Below are positions 26,147-33,869 of a stretch of DNA of 64,000 nucleotides, piece by piece; the first letter of the stretch is position 1; the number at the start of each line of letters is the position of its first letter. Origin of the DNA: Rhizobium sp. N324. Its GTDB lineage: Bacteria > Pseudomonadota > Alphaproteobacteria > Rhizobiales > Rhizobiaceae. The stretch is taken from the NCBI RefSeq assembly GCF_001664485.1, contig NZ_CP013634.1, positions 62,001-126,000 of the forward strand, written 5' to 3'. Both the position numbers and the translations under genes were made by a program. The notes beneath the pieces were generated by a model. It saw only the letters and a list, made by a program, of their open reading frames with translations, was not told where the DNA came from and made no database searches.

Positions 26147-26764
26147 TCAAATATCCAAAAACACCGTTTCTTTCGCACCCTGCAGATGGATGTCGAATTG
26201 GCAGGTGGCACCGTCGCGGGCGGCGACCATGGTTGCAACACGCTCGCGATGTTCGATGCGCAGAAGCAGCGGGTCGGCGGCGTTGGCCTCCGTCTCCTCC
26301 GGGAAGTACATCCGCGTATGCAGGCCTATATTGATGCCGCGGGCGACGATCCAGACGGTGATGTGCGGGGCTTGTCTGCGGCCGTCCTTGAAGGGGACGC
26401 GGCCGGGTTTGATGGTTTCGAAGCTGTAGACGCCGTCCTCGCTGCGGGTCGGGCAGCGGCCCCAGCCGGTGAAATTGGGATCGGCGGTGCCGCGCATTTC
26501 CGAGGGGCTGTTGTAGAGGCCGGCGCTGTCGGCCTGCCAGATCTCGATAACGGCATCACGCACCAGCGCGCCGGCGCCGTCGAGGATGCGGCCGGTAACG
26601 GTGATGCGTTCGCCGAGCGTCTTGTCGTTGACCATCTGGGTGCCGAGATCGGCATCGTAGACGCCCGTGATGTCGCAGAAATTCGGCGTCAGGCCGATAT
26701 GGACATAGGGCCCGGCCGTCTGCGACGGGGTTTCCTTGAGGTAGCCGAGCTGCTGCATGGTCAA
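26147..26764 (-). CDS. pcaG: protocatechuate 3,4-dioxygenase alpha subunit
   Basis: A 205-residue intradiol dioxygenase subunit. It begins [20 protein letters not shown] and has [22 protein letters not shown], both typical of PcaG. It pairs with PcaH, which carries the iron ligands, to cleave protocatechuate to 3-carboxymuconate. The ATG overlaps the pcaH stop by four bases (26761-26764), so the pair is translationally coupled. Confidence 0.92.
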   Translation of the reverse strand: MTMQQLGYLKETPSQTAGPYVHIGLTPNFCDITGVYDADLGTQMVNDKTLGERITVTGRILDGAGALVRDAVIEIWQADSAGLYNSPSEMRGTADPNFTGWGRCPTRSEDGVYSFETIKPGRVPFKDGRRQAPHITVWIVARGINIGLHTRMYFPEETEANAADPLLLRIEHRERVATMVAARDGATCQFDIHLQGAKETVFLDI

Positions 26765-27510
26765 TTGCCCTCCAGCCTGTTTTCGAACATTGTCGAGCGG
26801 CGGCCGCGCAGCACGATATCGAATTTATAGGCGCGTGAATCCATCGGGATCGTGTTGCCCCAGTCGAGTGGCGCGATCAGCTGTTCGATCGCCGCCTTGT
26901 CGGGGATGGTGCCGACGATCGGACATTTCCAGATCATCGGGTCGCCCTCGAAATACATCTGGGTGATCAGCCGCTGGCCAAAGCCATGGCCGAAAATCGA
27001 GAAATGGATATGGGCCGGACGCCAGTCGTTGACGCCGTTCGGCCAGGGATAGGCGCCGGGCCGCACCGTGCGGAAATGGTAGCGGCCGTCCTCGTCGGTG
27101 ACGGCGCGGCCGCAGCCGCCGAAATTCGGGTCGATCGCCGCGAGATAGGATTCCTTCTTGTGGCGATAGCGGCCGCCGGCATTGGCCTGCCAGAATTCGA
27201 CCAGCGCGCCGGCCACCGGCTTGGCGCGTTCGTCGAGCACCCGTCCATGGACGATGATGCGCTCGCCGATGGCGCTTTCGCCGGGCCGCGCATAATTCAG
27301 GATCAGGTCGTTGTCGAGTTCGCCGATCATCGAATGGCCGAAGACCGGGCCTGTCGTTTCCGAGATCGTGCCGTCGAGCGAGAGCAGGGCGCGCTGCGGC
27401 GCGCGCAGCACCGAGGTTTTGTAGCCGGGGGTCAGCGCCGGCGCGTGCCAGGCGCGGTCGCGGGCGAAGAAGGCGCCGGTCTCAGGCTTGCGGTTCGGTA
27501 ATTCGGACAT
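26761..27510 (-). CDS. pcaH: protocatechuate 3,4-dioxygenase beta subunit
   Basis: A 249-residue catalytic subunit. Iron-binding tyrosine and histidine motifs are seen in [30 protein letters not shown] and nearby. [22 protein letters not shown] is the intradiol dioxygenase core. The gene follows pcaC by nine bases and overlaps pcaG by four. This is the central ring-cleavage step of the protocatechuate branch. Confidence 0.93.
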   Translation of the reverse strand: MSELPNRKPETGAFFARDRAWHAPALTPGYKTSVLRAPQRALLSLDGTISETTGPVFGHSMIGELDNDLILNYARPGESAIGERIIVHGRVLDERAKPVAGALVEFWQANAGGRYRHKKESYLAAIDPNFGGCGRAVTDEDGRYHFRTVRPGAYPWPNGVNDWRPAHIHFSIFGHGFGQRLITQMYFEGDPMIWKCPIVGTIPDKAAIEQLIAPLDWGNTIPMDSRAYKFDIVLRGRRSTMFENRLEGN

Positions 27511-27519
27511 TTTCCTCCC

Positions 27520-27921
27520 TCAGGCCGCCTTTTCGGCGTCCATTTGTTCAAAGGCCTGTTTGGCGATCTTGATCGCATGATTGGCGGCGGGAACGCCGGC
27601 ATAGATCGCCACATGCAGGAGCGCCTCGCAGACATCCTCCCGGGTCGCACCCGTATTGGCAGTGGCGCGCACATGCATGGCGACCTCATCGTCCTGGCCG
27701 AGCGCCGCCAGCAGCGCGATGGTGACGATCGAGCGCTCGCGTTTGCTCAGCCCCGGCCGCGACCAGACATGACCCCAGGCGGCTTCGGTGATCAGCTCCT
27801 GGAACGGGCGGTCGAACTCGGTCGCAGCCGCCGCAGCGCGGTCGACATGGGCGTCGCCGAGCACGGCGCGGCGGGTCGCCATGCCCTGCCGGTAACGCTC
27901 GGAGGAGGCGGTCTCGTTCAT
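27520..27921 (-). CDS. pcaC: 4-carboxymuconolactone decarboxylase
   Basis: A 133-residue alkylhydroperoxidase-like helical protein. FDRPFQELITEAAWGHVWSR, LSKRERSIVTIALLAALG and CEALLHVAIYAGVPAANHA match carboxymuconolactone decarboxylase, which gives 3-oxoadipate enol-lactone. ATG 27921 overlaps the pcaD stop by four bases; the frame continues upstream only within pcaD. Confidence 0.93.
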   Translation of the reverse strand: MNETASSERYRQGMATRRAVLGDAHVDRAAAAATEFDRPFQELITEAAWGHVWSRPGLSKRERSIVTIALLAALGQDDEVAMHVRATANTGATREDVCEALLHVAIYAGVPAANHAIKIAKQAFEQMDAEKAA

Positions 27922-28727
27922 CGGTTGGTTTCTCCAGACGGAAGAGATGTGAGGAAGGCGCGGATGATCGCCGTCAGCGCCTCCGGCTGCTCGACACAAG
28001 GGATGTGGGCGCAGTCCGGGATGACCTCGTAACGGGCGCCCGGGATCAGCTTCGCGGTCGCCAGCACGAGATCGGGCGGCGTCGAGCCGTCCTGGTCGCC
28101 GACGATGCAGATCGTCGGGACAGCGACGCTCTTCGCCGCTTCGGTGAAATCGGCATCGCGGATCGCTTCGCAGGCGGCGATATAACCCTCGACCGGCTGG
28201 CGCGTCAGCATGTTGCAATAGCCTGAATAGGCGGTGTTCTCGGGCCGGCGGAAGGCAGGCGTGAACCAGCGCTCCATGATGGCGTCGACGATGCTGCCGA
28301 TGCCGTTTTTCTCGACGGCGGCGATGCGGGCATTCCAGCTTTCCGATGTGCCGATCTTATGGGCGGTGTCGCTGAGGATGAGCGCGCCGACGAGATCCGG
28401 CCGGCGCTGATAGAGCGACTGGGCGATGAGGCCGCCGACGGAGAGGCCGCAGATGACGGCGTCCTTGACCGACAGCAGATCGAGCAGGCCGGCAAGATCG
28501 GTCGCATGGTCCTCGATCGACGCGGGGAGTTGGCCGACATCGGAAAGCCCGTGGCCGCGCTTGTCGTAGAGTACGATGGCGTAGTCCCCGGCCAGCCGCA
28601 CCACGACATCGCGCCAGATGCGGAAATCCGTGCCGAGCGAATTGATGAAGACGATCACCGGCCGATCGGCAGGCGCGCCGATGACCTGATAGTGGATCGT
28701 TACGTCGTTTATGCGGGCGAACTGCAC
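27918..28727 (-). CDS. pcaD: 3-oxoadipate enol-lactonase
   Basis: A 269-residue alpha/beta hydrolase. The nucleophile serine is in ICGLSVGGLIAQSL, the acid in IVGDQDGSTPPD, and the histidine in CAHIPCVEQPE. It opens the enol-lactone to 3-oxoadipate. It is the first gene of pcaDCHG(B). The pcaIJ/pcaF steps to succinyl-CoA and acetyl-CoA are not in the window. The promoter region is split from pcaQ by repeat elements. Confidence 0.92.
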   Translation of the reverse strand: MQFARINDVTIHYQVIGAPADRPVIVFINSLGTDFRIWRDVVVRLAGDYAIVLYDKRGHGLSDVGQLPASIEDHATDLAGLLDLLSVKDAVICGLSVGGLIAQSLYQRRPDLVGALILSDTAHKIGTSESWNARIAAVEKNGIGSIVDAIMERWFTPAFRRPENTAYSGYCNMLTRQPVEGYIAACEAIRDADFTEAAKSVAVPTICIVGDQDGSTPPDLVLATAKLIPGARYEVIPDCAHIPCVEQPEALTAIIRAFLTSLPSGETNR

Positions 28728-29080
28728 GTCAATCTCCTCAATTCAGCCGGGGCGGCCCCTCATCCGGCTGCCGCCACCTTCTCCCCGCCAGCGGGGAGAA
28801 GGAGATATGCCGCGCCCTAAACCTCGACGCTGCGTTTGGCACGTCCCCTCGCCCCGCCTGCGGGGAGAGGGTTAGGGTGAGGGGCAGCCCTTGGCGCTTC
28901 CGTCATGCTCGGGCTTGACCCGAGCATCCACGCGGCACCCATAAGCAGCCGCGGCATGGATCCTCGGGTCAAGCCCGAGGATGACGGAGGGTGGGAGGAG
29001 GCCATCCAACGGCACATACTCCTAAAGATGAAACTGACCGGTTGATCCGGTTAAGTAAAATGATATTTATCAGGCTTTCT
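28728..29080. repeat. intergenic repeats between pcaD and pcaQ
   Basis: Two elements fill most of this gap. 28756-28885 is type B mosaic copy 3 (CCCCTCATCCGGCTGCCGCC ... TTAGGGTGAGGGG). 28900-28930 and 28957-28987 are 31-bp inverted repeats matching at 29 positions, built on CTCGGGCTTGACCCGAG. The remaining AT-richer stretch, 29027-29080, includes TGACCGGTTGATCCGGTTAA and presumably holds promoter sequences. No gene is seen. Confidence 0.75.
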
Positions 29081-29096
29081 ATAACCTTGGAGTTAT
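29081..29096. promoter_or_regulatory. candidate PcaQ-binding site
   Basis: ATAACCTTGGAGTTAT has perfect ATAAC/GTTAT arms around six bases. It resembles the PcaQ consensus ATAACC-N4-GGTTAA reported for Sinorhizobium. It lies just before pcaQ and overlaps an ATG at 29095, which argues for the downstream ATG (29104) as the true start. This is by motif similarity only. Confidence 0.5.
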
Positions 29097-29103
29097 GCGA
29101 GCG

Positions 29104-30021
29104 ATGATCGACAGCCGCGTCAAGTTTCGCCATCTGCAGACCTTTGTCGAGGTGGCGCGGCAGAAGAGCGTTATGAAGGCGGCGGAATTGCTGCATGTCA
29201 GCCAGCCGGCGGTGACGAAGACGATCCGCGAGCTGGAGCAGGCGCTAGGTGTCGACGTCTTCGAGCGCGATGGCCGCGGCATCAAGATCACCCGGTACGG
29301 CGAGGTTTTTCTGCGGCATGCCGGGGCGGCGCTGACGGCTTTGCGCCAGGGTCTCGATTCCGTCTCGCAGGAGCAGTTCGCCGATGCGCCGCCGATCCGC
29401 ATCGGCGCCCTGCCGACGGTGTCGTCGCGCATCATGCCGCGGGCGATGGAGCTCTTTCTCAAAGAACAGACCTGGAGCCGGGTGAAGATCGTCACCGGCG
29501 AGAACTCCGTGTTGCTGGAGCAGCTTCGCGTCGGCGATCTCGACATCGTCGTCGGCCGCCTGGCGGGGGCGGAGAAGATGGCGGGCTTTTCCTTCGAGCA
29601 TCTTTATTCCGAGCAGGTGGTGTTTGCCGTGCGCGCCGGCCATCCGCTTCTCAAGGGCGGCCAATCGCCTTTCTCGGGTTTCGGCGAGTACACGGTGCTG
29701 ATGCCGACGCGGGGCTCGATCATCCGGCCGGTGGTCGAAAATTTCCTCATCGCCAACGGCGTCTCCAGCCTGCCGAACCAGATAGAAACGGTCTCGGATT
29801 CCTTCGGCCGCGCCTTCCTGCGCTCGAGCGACGCGATCTGGATCATTTCCAACGGCGTGGTGGCCGATGACGTCGCCGACGGGCGGCTGGCGCTGCTGCC
29901 GGTCGATACCGGCGAGACCAGGGGGCCGGTCGGCCTGACGATGCGCGCCGATGCCGTGCCTTCGGTGCCGCAATCGATCCTGATGCAGACGATCCGCGAG
30001 GCGGCCAGGGAAGTTTCCTAA
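29104..30021 (+). CDS. pcaQ: LysR family activator of protocatechuate catabolism
   Basis: A 305-residue LysR regulator. It starts MIDSRVKFRHLQTFVEVARQ, continues with AAELLHVSQPAVTKTIRELE, and has a C-terminal effector domain. N-terminus and position (divergent from pcaDCHGB) identify PcaQ, which responds to carboxymuconate intermediates in relatives. ATG 29104 is preferred to 29095 because of the overlapping palindrome and the GGAG 11 bases upstream. Confidence 0.88.
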   Translation: MIDSRVKFRHLQTFVEVARQKSVMKAAELLHVSQPAVTKTIRELEQALGVDVFERDGRGIKITRYGEVFLRHAGAALTALRQGLDSVSQEQFADAPPIRIGALPTVSSRIMPRAMELFLKEQTWSRVKIVTGENSVLLEQLRVGDLDIVVGRLAGAEKMAGFSFEHLYSEQVVFAVRAGHPLLKGGQSPFSGFGEYTVLMPTRGSIIRPVVENFLIANGVSSLPNQIETVSDSFGRAFLRSSDAIWIISNGVVADDVADGRLALLPVDTGETRGPVGLTMRADAVPSVPQSILMQTIREAAREVS

Positions 30022-30069
30022 CGACTCAGCTCTTTAAATCTGCTTGTCGCCTGCCCAGATTTGGACTAT

Positions 30070-30084
30070 GTCTATTTCAAGACA
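30070..30084. promoter_or_regulatory. candidate operator upstream of RES/Xre pair
   Basis: TGTCT...AGACA arms about five bases long with a short A/T spacer lie just before the AGGAGG of the antitoxin gene (around 30069-30084). Such palindromes are usual autoregulatory sites of Xre antitoxins. The arms are short, so this is tentative. Confidence 0.3.
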
Positions 30085-30094
30085 GGAGGCTGTT

Positions 30095-30616
30095 ATGCAG
30101 CATGCACGACGCAGGGAGCGGGAAGGCCAGGGGCCGCAGCGGCTTGAGACCGACAGGTTTGCGCCGGCAAATCGCAAAAGGCTGAGTGCACCGGCCTTGC
30201 GAACCTTCCTGGCGATCGCCGATCTCTGGGGTTTAAGCGAAGAGCAGCGGCTGCTGGTGCTCGGTTACCCCTCGCGCTCGACCTATCACAGCTGGGCCAA
30301 GCAGGCGCGCGAGCACGGGGCCTTCACGCTTGATGTCGATACGCTGACCCGGATTTCCGCCGTGCTCGGCATCCATCAGGCACTCGGCGTGCTGTTTGCC
30401 GACGAACGCGCCGGCGTCGCCTGGCTGCGCGTGCCGCATCAGGCGCCGGTGTTCGGCGGCCATCCACCGCTTGATATCGTCACCAACGGAACCCAGGACG
30501 GGCTGATGACCGTGCGCCGTTTCCTCGATGGCGCCCGCGGCGGTGTCTACATGCCGCCGAACAGGCTCGACGAAGCCTTCACGCCTTACGAAGATGCGGA
30601 CGTCGTCTTCCGGTGA
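30095..30616 (+). CDS. Xre/MbcA/ParS-type antitoxin
   Basis: A 173-residue protein. A central helix-turn-helix region (LRTFLAIADLWGLSEEQRLLVLG, then STYHSWAKQAREH) is followed by the C-terminal toxin-binding domain typical of Xre antitoxins of RES toxins (GIHQALGVLFADERAGVAWL). ATG 30095 is set by AGGAGG eight bases upstream. It overlaps the RES gene by four bases (GTGA), the usual order with antitoxin first. It is expected to neutralise the toxin and repress the operon. Confidence 0.87.
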   Translation: MQHARRREREGQGPQRLETDRFAPANRKRLSAPALRTFLAIADLWGLSEEQRLLVLGYPSRSTYHSWAKQAREHGAFTLDVDTLTRISAVLGIHQALGVLFADERAGVAWLRVPHQAPVFGGHPPLDIVTNGTQDGLMTVRRFLDGARGGVYMPPNRLDEAFTPYEDADVVFR

Positions 30617-31284
30617 GCGAGCGCTTTGCCGAGGCGCCGCGTCCCTCCTACCGGCTGATCCCGTCGCAATTTCCGCCGATCGGGCTTTTCGACACGGTCG
30701 CGCGGGCGGCTGACCTCGAGGCCGTGATGGAACTCGTCGGCTGGACCAACGACCGTCTCGTCGCCGACCGCATCCACCGACTTCCCGAAGATGAATGGGT
30801 CTACGGGAGTGCGAACGCCAGCATCGTCATGGCGGCTTTCCTGCACGTCGCCCCCGGTGGCATGCGCTTCAACGGCCCCGATCTCGGCGCCTGGTATGCC
30901 GCCGACAATCTCAACACAGCCGCCGCCGAGGTCGGCCATCATCTCCGGCGCGAGGCTGTCGCCCGCGGTGTGACGACAATGGTGCGCACCTATCGAAGCT
31001 ACGCGGCCACCCTGATCGGCGACTATCTCGATATTCGCGGCGAACAGACATCGCGGCCCGATGTCTATGACGGCAAGAGCTATACGGCGTCGCAGCTGCT
31101 GGGCGAAGAGGTGCGTTCGAGCGGCGGCGCCGGCATCCTTTATGACAGCGTCCGGCTGAGAGGCGGCGTCAACATCGCGGCGCACCGGCCGCGCAACATT
31201 CGCGACGTGGTTCAGGCCGATCACTTCGAAATCACCGTTTTCGCTGCCGACCGTCGCATCGATGTCAGGAGACTGGCCGCCTAA
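30613..31284 (+). CDS. RES domain toxin, NAD-degrading type
   Basis: A 223-residue RES-domain protein beginning with GTG inside the antitoxin stop. YRLIPSQFPPIGLFD, then GGMRFNGPDLGAWYAADNLN and VRTYRSYAATLIGDYLD carry the arginine, tyrosine and glutamate positions typical of the family (N-terminal R, G-x-R-F-N). RES toxins phosphorolyse NAD or modify targets with it. It converges on the next gene with a four-base overlap. Confidence 0.87.
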   Translation: MSERFAEAPRPSYRLIPSQFPPIGLFDTVARAADLEAVMELVGWTNDRLVADRIHRLPEDEWVYGSANASIVMAAFLHVAPGGMRFNGPDLGAWYAADNLNTAAAEVGHHLRREAVARGVTTMVRTYRSYAATLIGDYLDIRGEQTSRPDVYDGKSYTASQLLGEEVRSSGGAGILYDSVRLRGGVNIAAHRPRNIRDVVQADHFEITVFAADRRIDVRRLAA

Positions 31285-31913
31285 AGGCGCTCGGCCCAAG
31301 CCTTGACGGCTTTCGCCATCGTGGTGAGATGATCGGCAGCGGAGAAGCCGGAGATTGTCTTGCGCGGCTTGAGATCATGGTCGCCGTCCTCGAGCCAGAG
31401 GATTTCGATCCGGTCAGAGAGATCGTAGTGCGGCACCTCGTCGCGCGTGCCGAATTCGTCGCGGGTCCCCTGGCAGATCAGCGCGGGCGCTGTCAGCCCT
31501 TTGAGGTGAGCGGTGCGCAGTTTCGTCGGCTGGCCGGGCGGATGGAAGGGATAGCCGAGGCAGAGCAGGCCGGCGACCTTTCCCCTGGCATGGAGATCGT
31601 CGGCGACCATGCTGGCAACCCGGCCACCCATCGACTTGCCGCCGATGATCAAGGGGCCGTCAACGCCGAGTTCGGCAATCGCTGCTTCATATTCAGGATT
31701 GAGCGTTTCGGCCCGCGGCGGCGGCTTGCGGGCTCCGGTGCGGCGGGCGGCCATATAGGCGAATTCGAAACGGGCGACGCGAAAACCGACGCCGGCAAGC
31801 GCCTCCGCCGCCCCCGTCATCGACGCCGAATCCATCGGCGCGCCAGCGCCATGCGCAAGCAGGATCGTGAAGCGCGCATCGTGCGGGCCTTGCAGCAGAA
31901 ACCGGTCCAGCAT
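31281..31913 (-). CDS. alpha/beta hydrolase, KANL3/Tex30-like
   Basis: A 210-residue small hydrolase. ILLAHGAGAPMDSASM is the oxyanion region, and GGKSMGGRVASMVAD the serine elbow. ICQGTRDEFGT carries the acid, and DGDHDLKP the histidine. The start is ATG 31913, with GGAGG seven bases upstream. It converges on the RES gene. The function is unknown; relatives are often called dienelactone hydrolase-like. Confidence 0.82.
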   Translation of the reverse strand: MLDRFLLQGPHDARFTILLAHGAGAPMDSASMTGAAEALAGVGFRVARFEFAYMAARRTGARKPPPRAETLNPEYEAAIAELGVDGPLIIGGKSMGGRVASMVADDLHARGKVAGLLCLGYPFHPPGQPTKLRTAHLKGLTAPALICQGTRDEFGTRDEVPHYDLSDRIEILWLEDGDHDLKPRKTISGFSAADHLTTMAKAVKAWAERL

Positions 31914-31983
31914 CGGCAATCCTCCATTCCGTCAGCGGAACCATGTCGGCGGCCGTGACTTCTTGCTTGAAAGGAGACAGACA

Positions 31984-32166
31984 ATGTCGACGAATGACGA
32001 AAACGTAAAGCCCGAGCAGCGGCGACCCAAAGATGTCAGCGCCGTCCCCGACAAGCCAGAACCTGCCGATGCAGTATCGATGGAACCGCCGGCCGTCCAG
32101 CCGGCTGGCGCGAGCGACAAAAGCGAACGGCCGGTGGTCAACCCCGTAACCGGTGTCGCCTTTTAG
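31984..32166 (+). CDS. small acidic, proline-rich hypothetical protein
   Basis: A 60-residue protein (MSTNDENVKPEQRRPKDVSA...) rich in Pro, Glu, Asp and Ser and predicted disordered. It has no recognised family. AAAGGAGA lies about nine bases before ATG 31984. The start is divergent from the hydrolase. It ends VVNPVTGVAF just before the candidate sRNA. A reading frame this short and this compositionally biased is kept mainly because of its good ribosome site. Confidence 0.5.
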   Translation: MSTNDENVKPEQRRPKDVSAVPDKPEPADAVSMEPPAVQPAGASDKSERPVVNPVTGVAF

Positions 32167-32196
32167 AGATCGCAAAACTATGACGCAGATCGGCCC

Positions 32197-32225
32197 TTGA
32201 AACCGCGACGCAAAGGGCACATATA
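32197..32225 (+). promoter_or_regulatory. sigma70-like promoter for candidate sRNA
   Basis: TTGAAA (32197-32202) and CATATA (32220-32225) are spaced by 17 bases, the ideal for a sigma70-type promoter. No open reading frame follows. A start around 32232 would give a ~100-nt transcript that ends at the strong terminator at 32294-32328. Confidence 0.5.
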
Positions 32226-32231
32226 GCGGTC

Positions 32232-32328
32232 CTGCCTGAAAAATGGATGCGCGCGGTATCGACGTCGTCGAACTGTTCGCTGTCCGACAGGATAAGGGCG
32301 CTCCCCGCAAGGGTCGAGCGCCCTTTTT
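32232..32328 (+). ncRNA. candidate small regulatory RNA
   Basis: This is a ~97-nt transcript with no convincing reading frame, bounded by the promoter above and a factor-independent terminator. I do not recognise its family. The promoter, lack of ORF and terminator are all visible; expression is inference. Confidence 0.45.
32294..32328 (+). terminator. factor-independent terminator
   Basis: AAGGGCGCT (32294-32302) pairs perfectly with AGCGCCCTT (32317-32325). An inner CCC-GCAA-GGG stem forms the loop, and TTTTT follows at 32324-32328. It is well formed for the plus strand. It could end the upstream 60-residue gene or the candidate sRNA. Confidence 0.8.
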
Positions 32329-32350
32329 GCTTTTCGGATATCGGCTGGAC

Positions 32351-32622
32351 TAGAGTCTTTCCTGGTTAGATTGAAGCATTCTGTGGCTCAAACGGAGTCG
32401 GATGGTCGACCGGCCGGCGCGCGTCGTAGCCCAGCTCTACGGCCAAGCCGGCCGGTCGATCAGCCGGCCCGTTTCAGCCAACCCGAAGGGCCGGGCATTT
32501 TTCCGCCAGGATCAAAGGCGATCGGCTCGGACGTACCAAGAGGTATGTCCTTCGCCAATCGCCTTTGCCCTGACGAAAACCTGCTCCGGCAGAATGCTTC
32601 AATCTAACCAGGAAAGGCTCTA
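32351..32622. repeat. 272-bp intergenic element with 33-bp terminal inverted repeats
   Basis: The ends 32351-32383 and 32590-32622 are inverted copies of TAGAG-CTTTCCTGGTTAGATTGAAGCATTCTG, differing at one base. Inside are a 13-bp perfect stem (TCGACCGGCCGGC at 32405-32417 with 32446-32458) and a nested one (CAAAGGCGAT 32512-32521 with 32557-32566, enclosing GGACGTACC/GGTATGTCC). No transposase is present. The structure is like a non-autonomous MITE or long-hairpin intergenic element. Confidence 0.8.
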
Positions 32623-32682
32623 ACGGCCTTGGGTTCATGCTGGTGCGATGGGGATCAACTCCCACCATACTCTATATAGCAC

Positions 32683-32799
32683 TTCGGAATCCCGAAATTG
32701 GCTGCGCCGTTGAAATCGCTGTATATTTTCCTGCGGCGACGGCGCTGAAAACGCGTCGGATTTCGGAATCCCGAAGCGGGGGGATTTCGGGATTCCGAA
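32683..32799. repeat. three near-palindromic 14-bp sites
   Basis: TTCGGAATCCCGAA occurs at 32683-32696 and 32762-32775, and its inverse TTCGGGATTCCGAA at 32786-32799. The core is palindromic apart from one pair. The last two are spaced by ten bases and form a large hairpin followed by a T-run (GGGATTTTTTT), so the pair could also be a plus-strand terminator. It lies just past the 3' end of the LysR gene, which is transcribed toward it. Confidence 0.75.
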
Positions 32800-32840
32800 G
32801 TGGGATTTTTTTCATCCCGCCGTTTTCTCGCTGAGCAGGA

Positions 32841-33740
32841 TTATCCCATCTCCCGGGTGCTCGCCGTCAGAAAGTCGATGAAGGTGCGGACCTTGGCGGA
32901 GAGATATTTGCGGCTCGGATAAACGGCGTAAAGTGTGCTGTTGAAACCGAGCATGATGGCCGGAAGCACGATCTCCAGACGGCCGGCTTCGATATCCTGC
33001 TCAGCCATCCATGCCGGCAGGAAGGCGAGGCCCATGCCGCGCAGGGCCGTGAGATGCATAATTGTCTCATTGTCGCTGAGCATCACGGTGCGGAAGGTGA
33101 TCTTGTGTGGGCCGTCAGGACCTTCCAGCGACATGCTTTCCCCGAGGTTGACGCCGGAGTAGCGAAGCAGGGCGTGGCCGTTGAGTTCGGCGACGTTTTG
33201 AGGCCGCCCGGTTCGCGCGAGGTAATCCGGCGAGGCCATGAGACGAAACTGCACATTCGTCAGCGGGCGGGCGACGAGACCCGGATCGAGCCGGTCCTGC
33301 GACGTTGCCCGCAGCGCAAGATCGAAACCTTCGTCAACCAGGTTCACCAGCCGGCCGCTGAGATCCAAGTCAAGGCAGACATCGGGGTAGCGCCGGTTAT
33401 AGGCTGCCAGCATGTCTGTAAAATAGCCGGTTGCCGCCCAAACCGGCGCACTCAATTTCAGGGTACCGCGGGGCGCCACCGTCACATTGCCGATGGCGTC
33501 TTCCACCTCGTCCAGCCGTTCGAGCATCTCCCTGGTCTGGTTGAAATAAAGCCGCCCGGTCTCCGTCAGGCTGACATGGCGGCTGGTTCGGTTGAGCAGC
33601 CGCGTCCCCAGCCGGTTCTCGAGCTGCATCACATGCTTGCTCGCCATTGCCGGTGAGACGCCAAGGCGATCGGCGGCAGCGGTGAAGCTTTTCAGTTCGG
33701 CGACGGTGCAGAACACCCGCAGGCTCGTCAACGTATCCAT
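32841..33740 (-). CDS. LysR family transcriptional regulator
   Basis: A 299-residue regulator of the CrgA/YhcS-like branch. The winged helix is LTSLRVFCTVAELKSFTAAADRLGVSPAMASKHVMQLE, and the effector domain includes LDLDLSGRLVNLVDEGFDLALR. It is divergent from the dioxygenase/GST/DoxX/oxidoreductase operon, with ATTGATCAAT (33783-33792) in the shared promoter. It probably controls that operon. The inducer is unknown. Confidence 0.88.
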   Translation of the reverse strand: MDTLTSLRVFCTVAELKSFTAAADRLGVSPAMASKHVMQLENRLGTRLLNRTSRHVSLTETGRLYFNQTREMLERLDEVEDAIGNVTVAPRGTLKLSAPVWAATGYFTDMLAAYNRRYPDVCLDLDLSGRLVNLVDEGFDLALRATSQDRLDPGLVARPLTNVQFRLMASPDYLARTGRPQNVAELNGHALLRYSGVNLGESMSLEGPDGPHKITFRTVMLSDNETIMHLTALRGMGLAFLPAWMAEQDIEAGRLEIVLPAIMLGFNSTLYAVYPSRKYLSAKVRTFIDFLTASTREMG

Positions 33741-33869
33741 TGGTCATCAACATTCAGGAAATGGTTCTTCAATATCCGCCACATTGATCAATAGCAGAGA
33801 AAAAATCAAAATCTTTCCATCGAAGCGCCGCCCCCAATGCTCATGGCAATGATGCGAAGGACAATTCCG

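Noticed and set aside
32637..32834. 65-codon frame through the three 14-bp palindromes
   Set aside because: The repeated palindrome dictates most of its sequence, and no start signal is seen.
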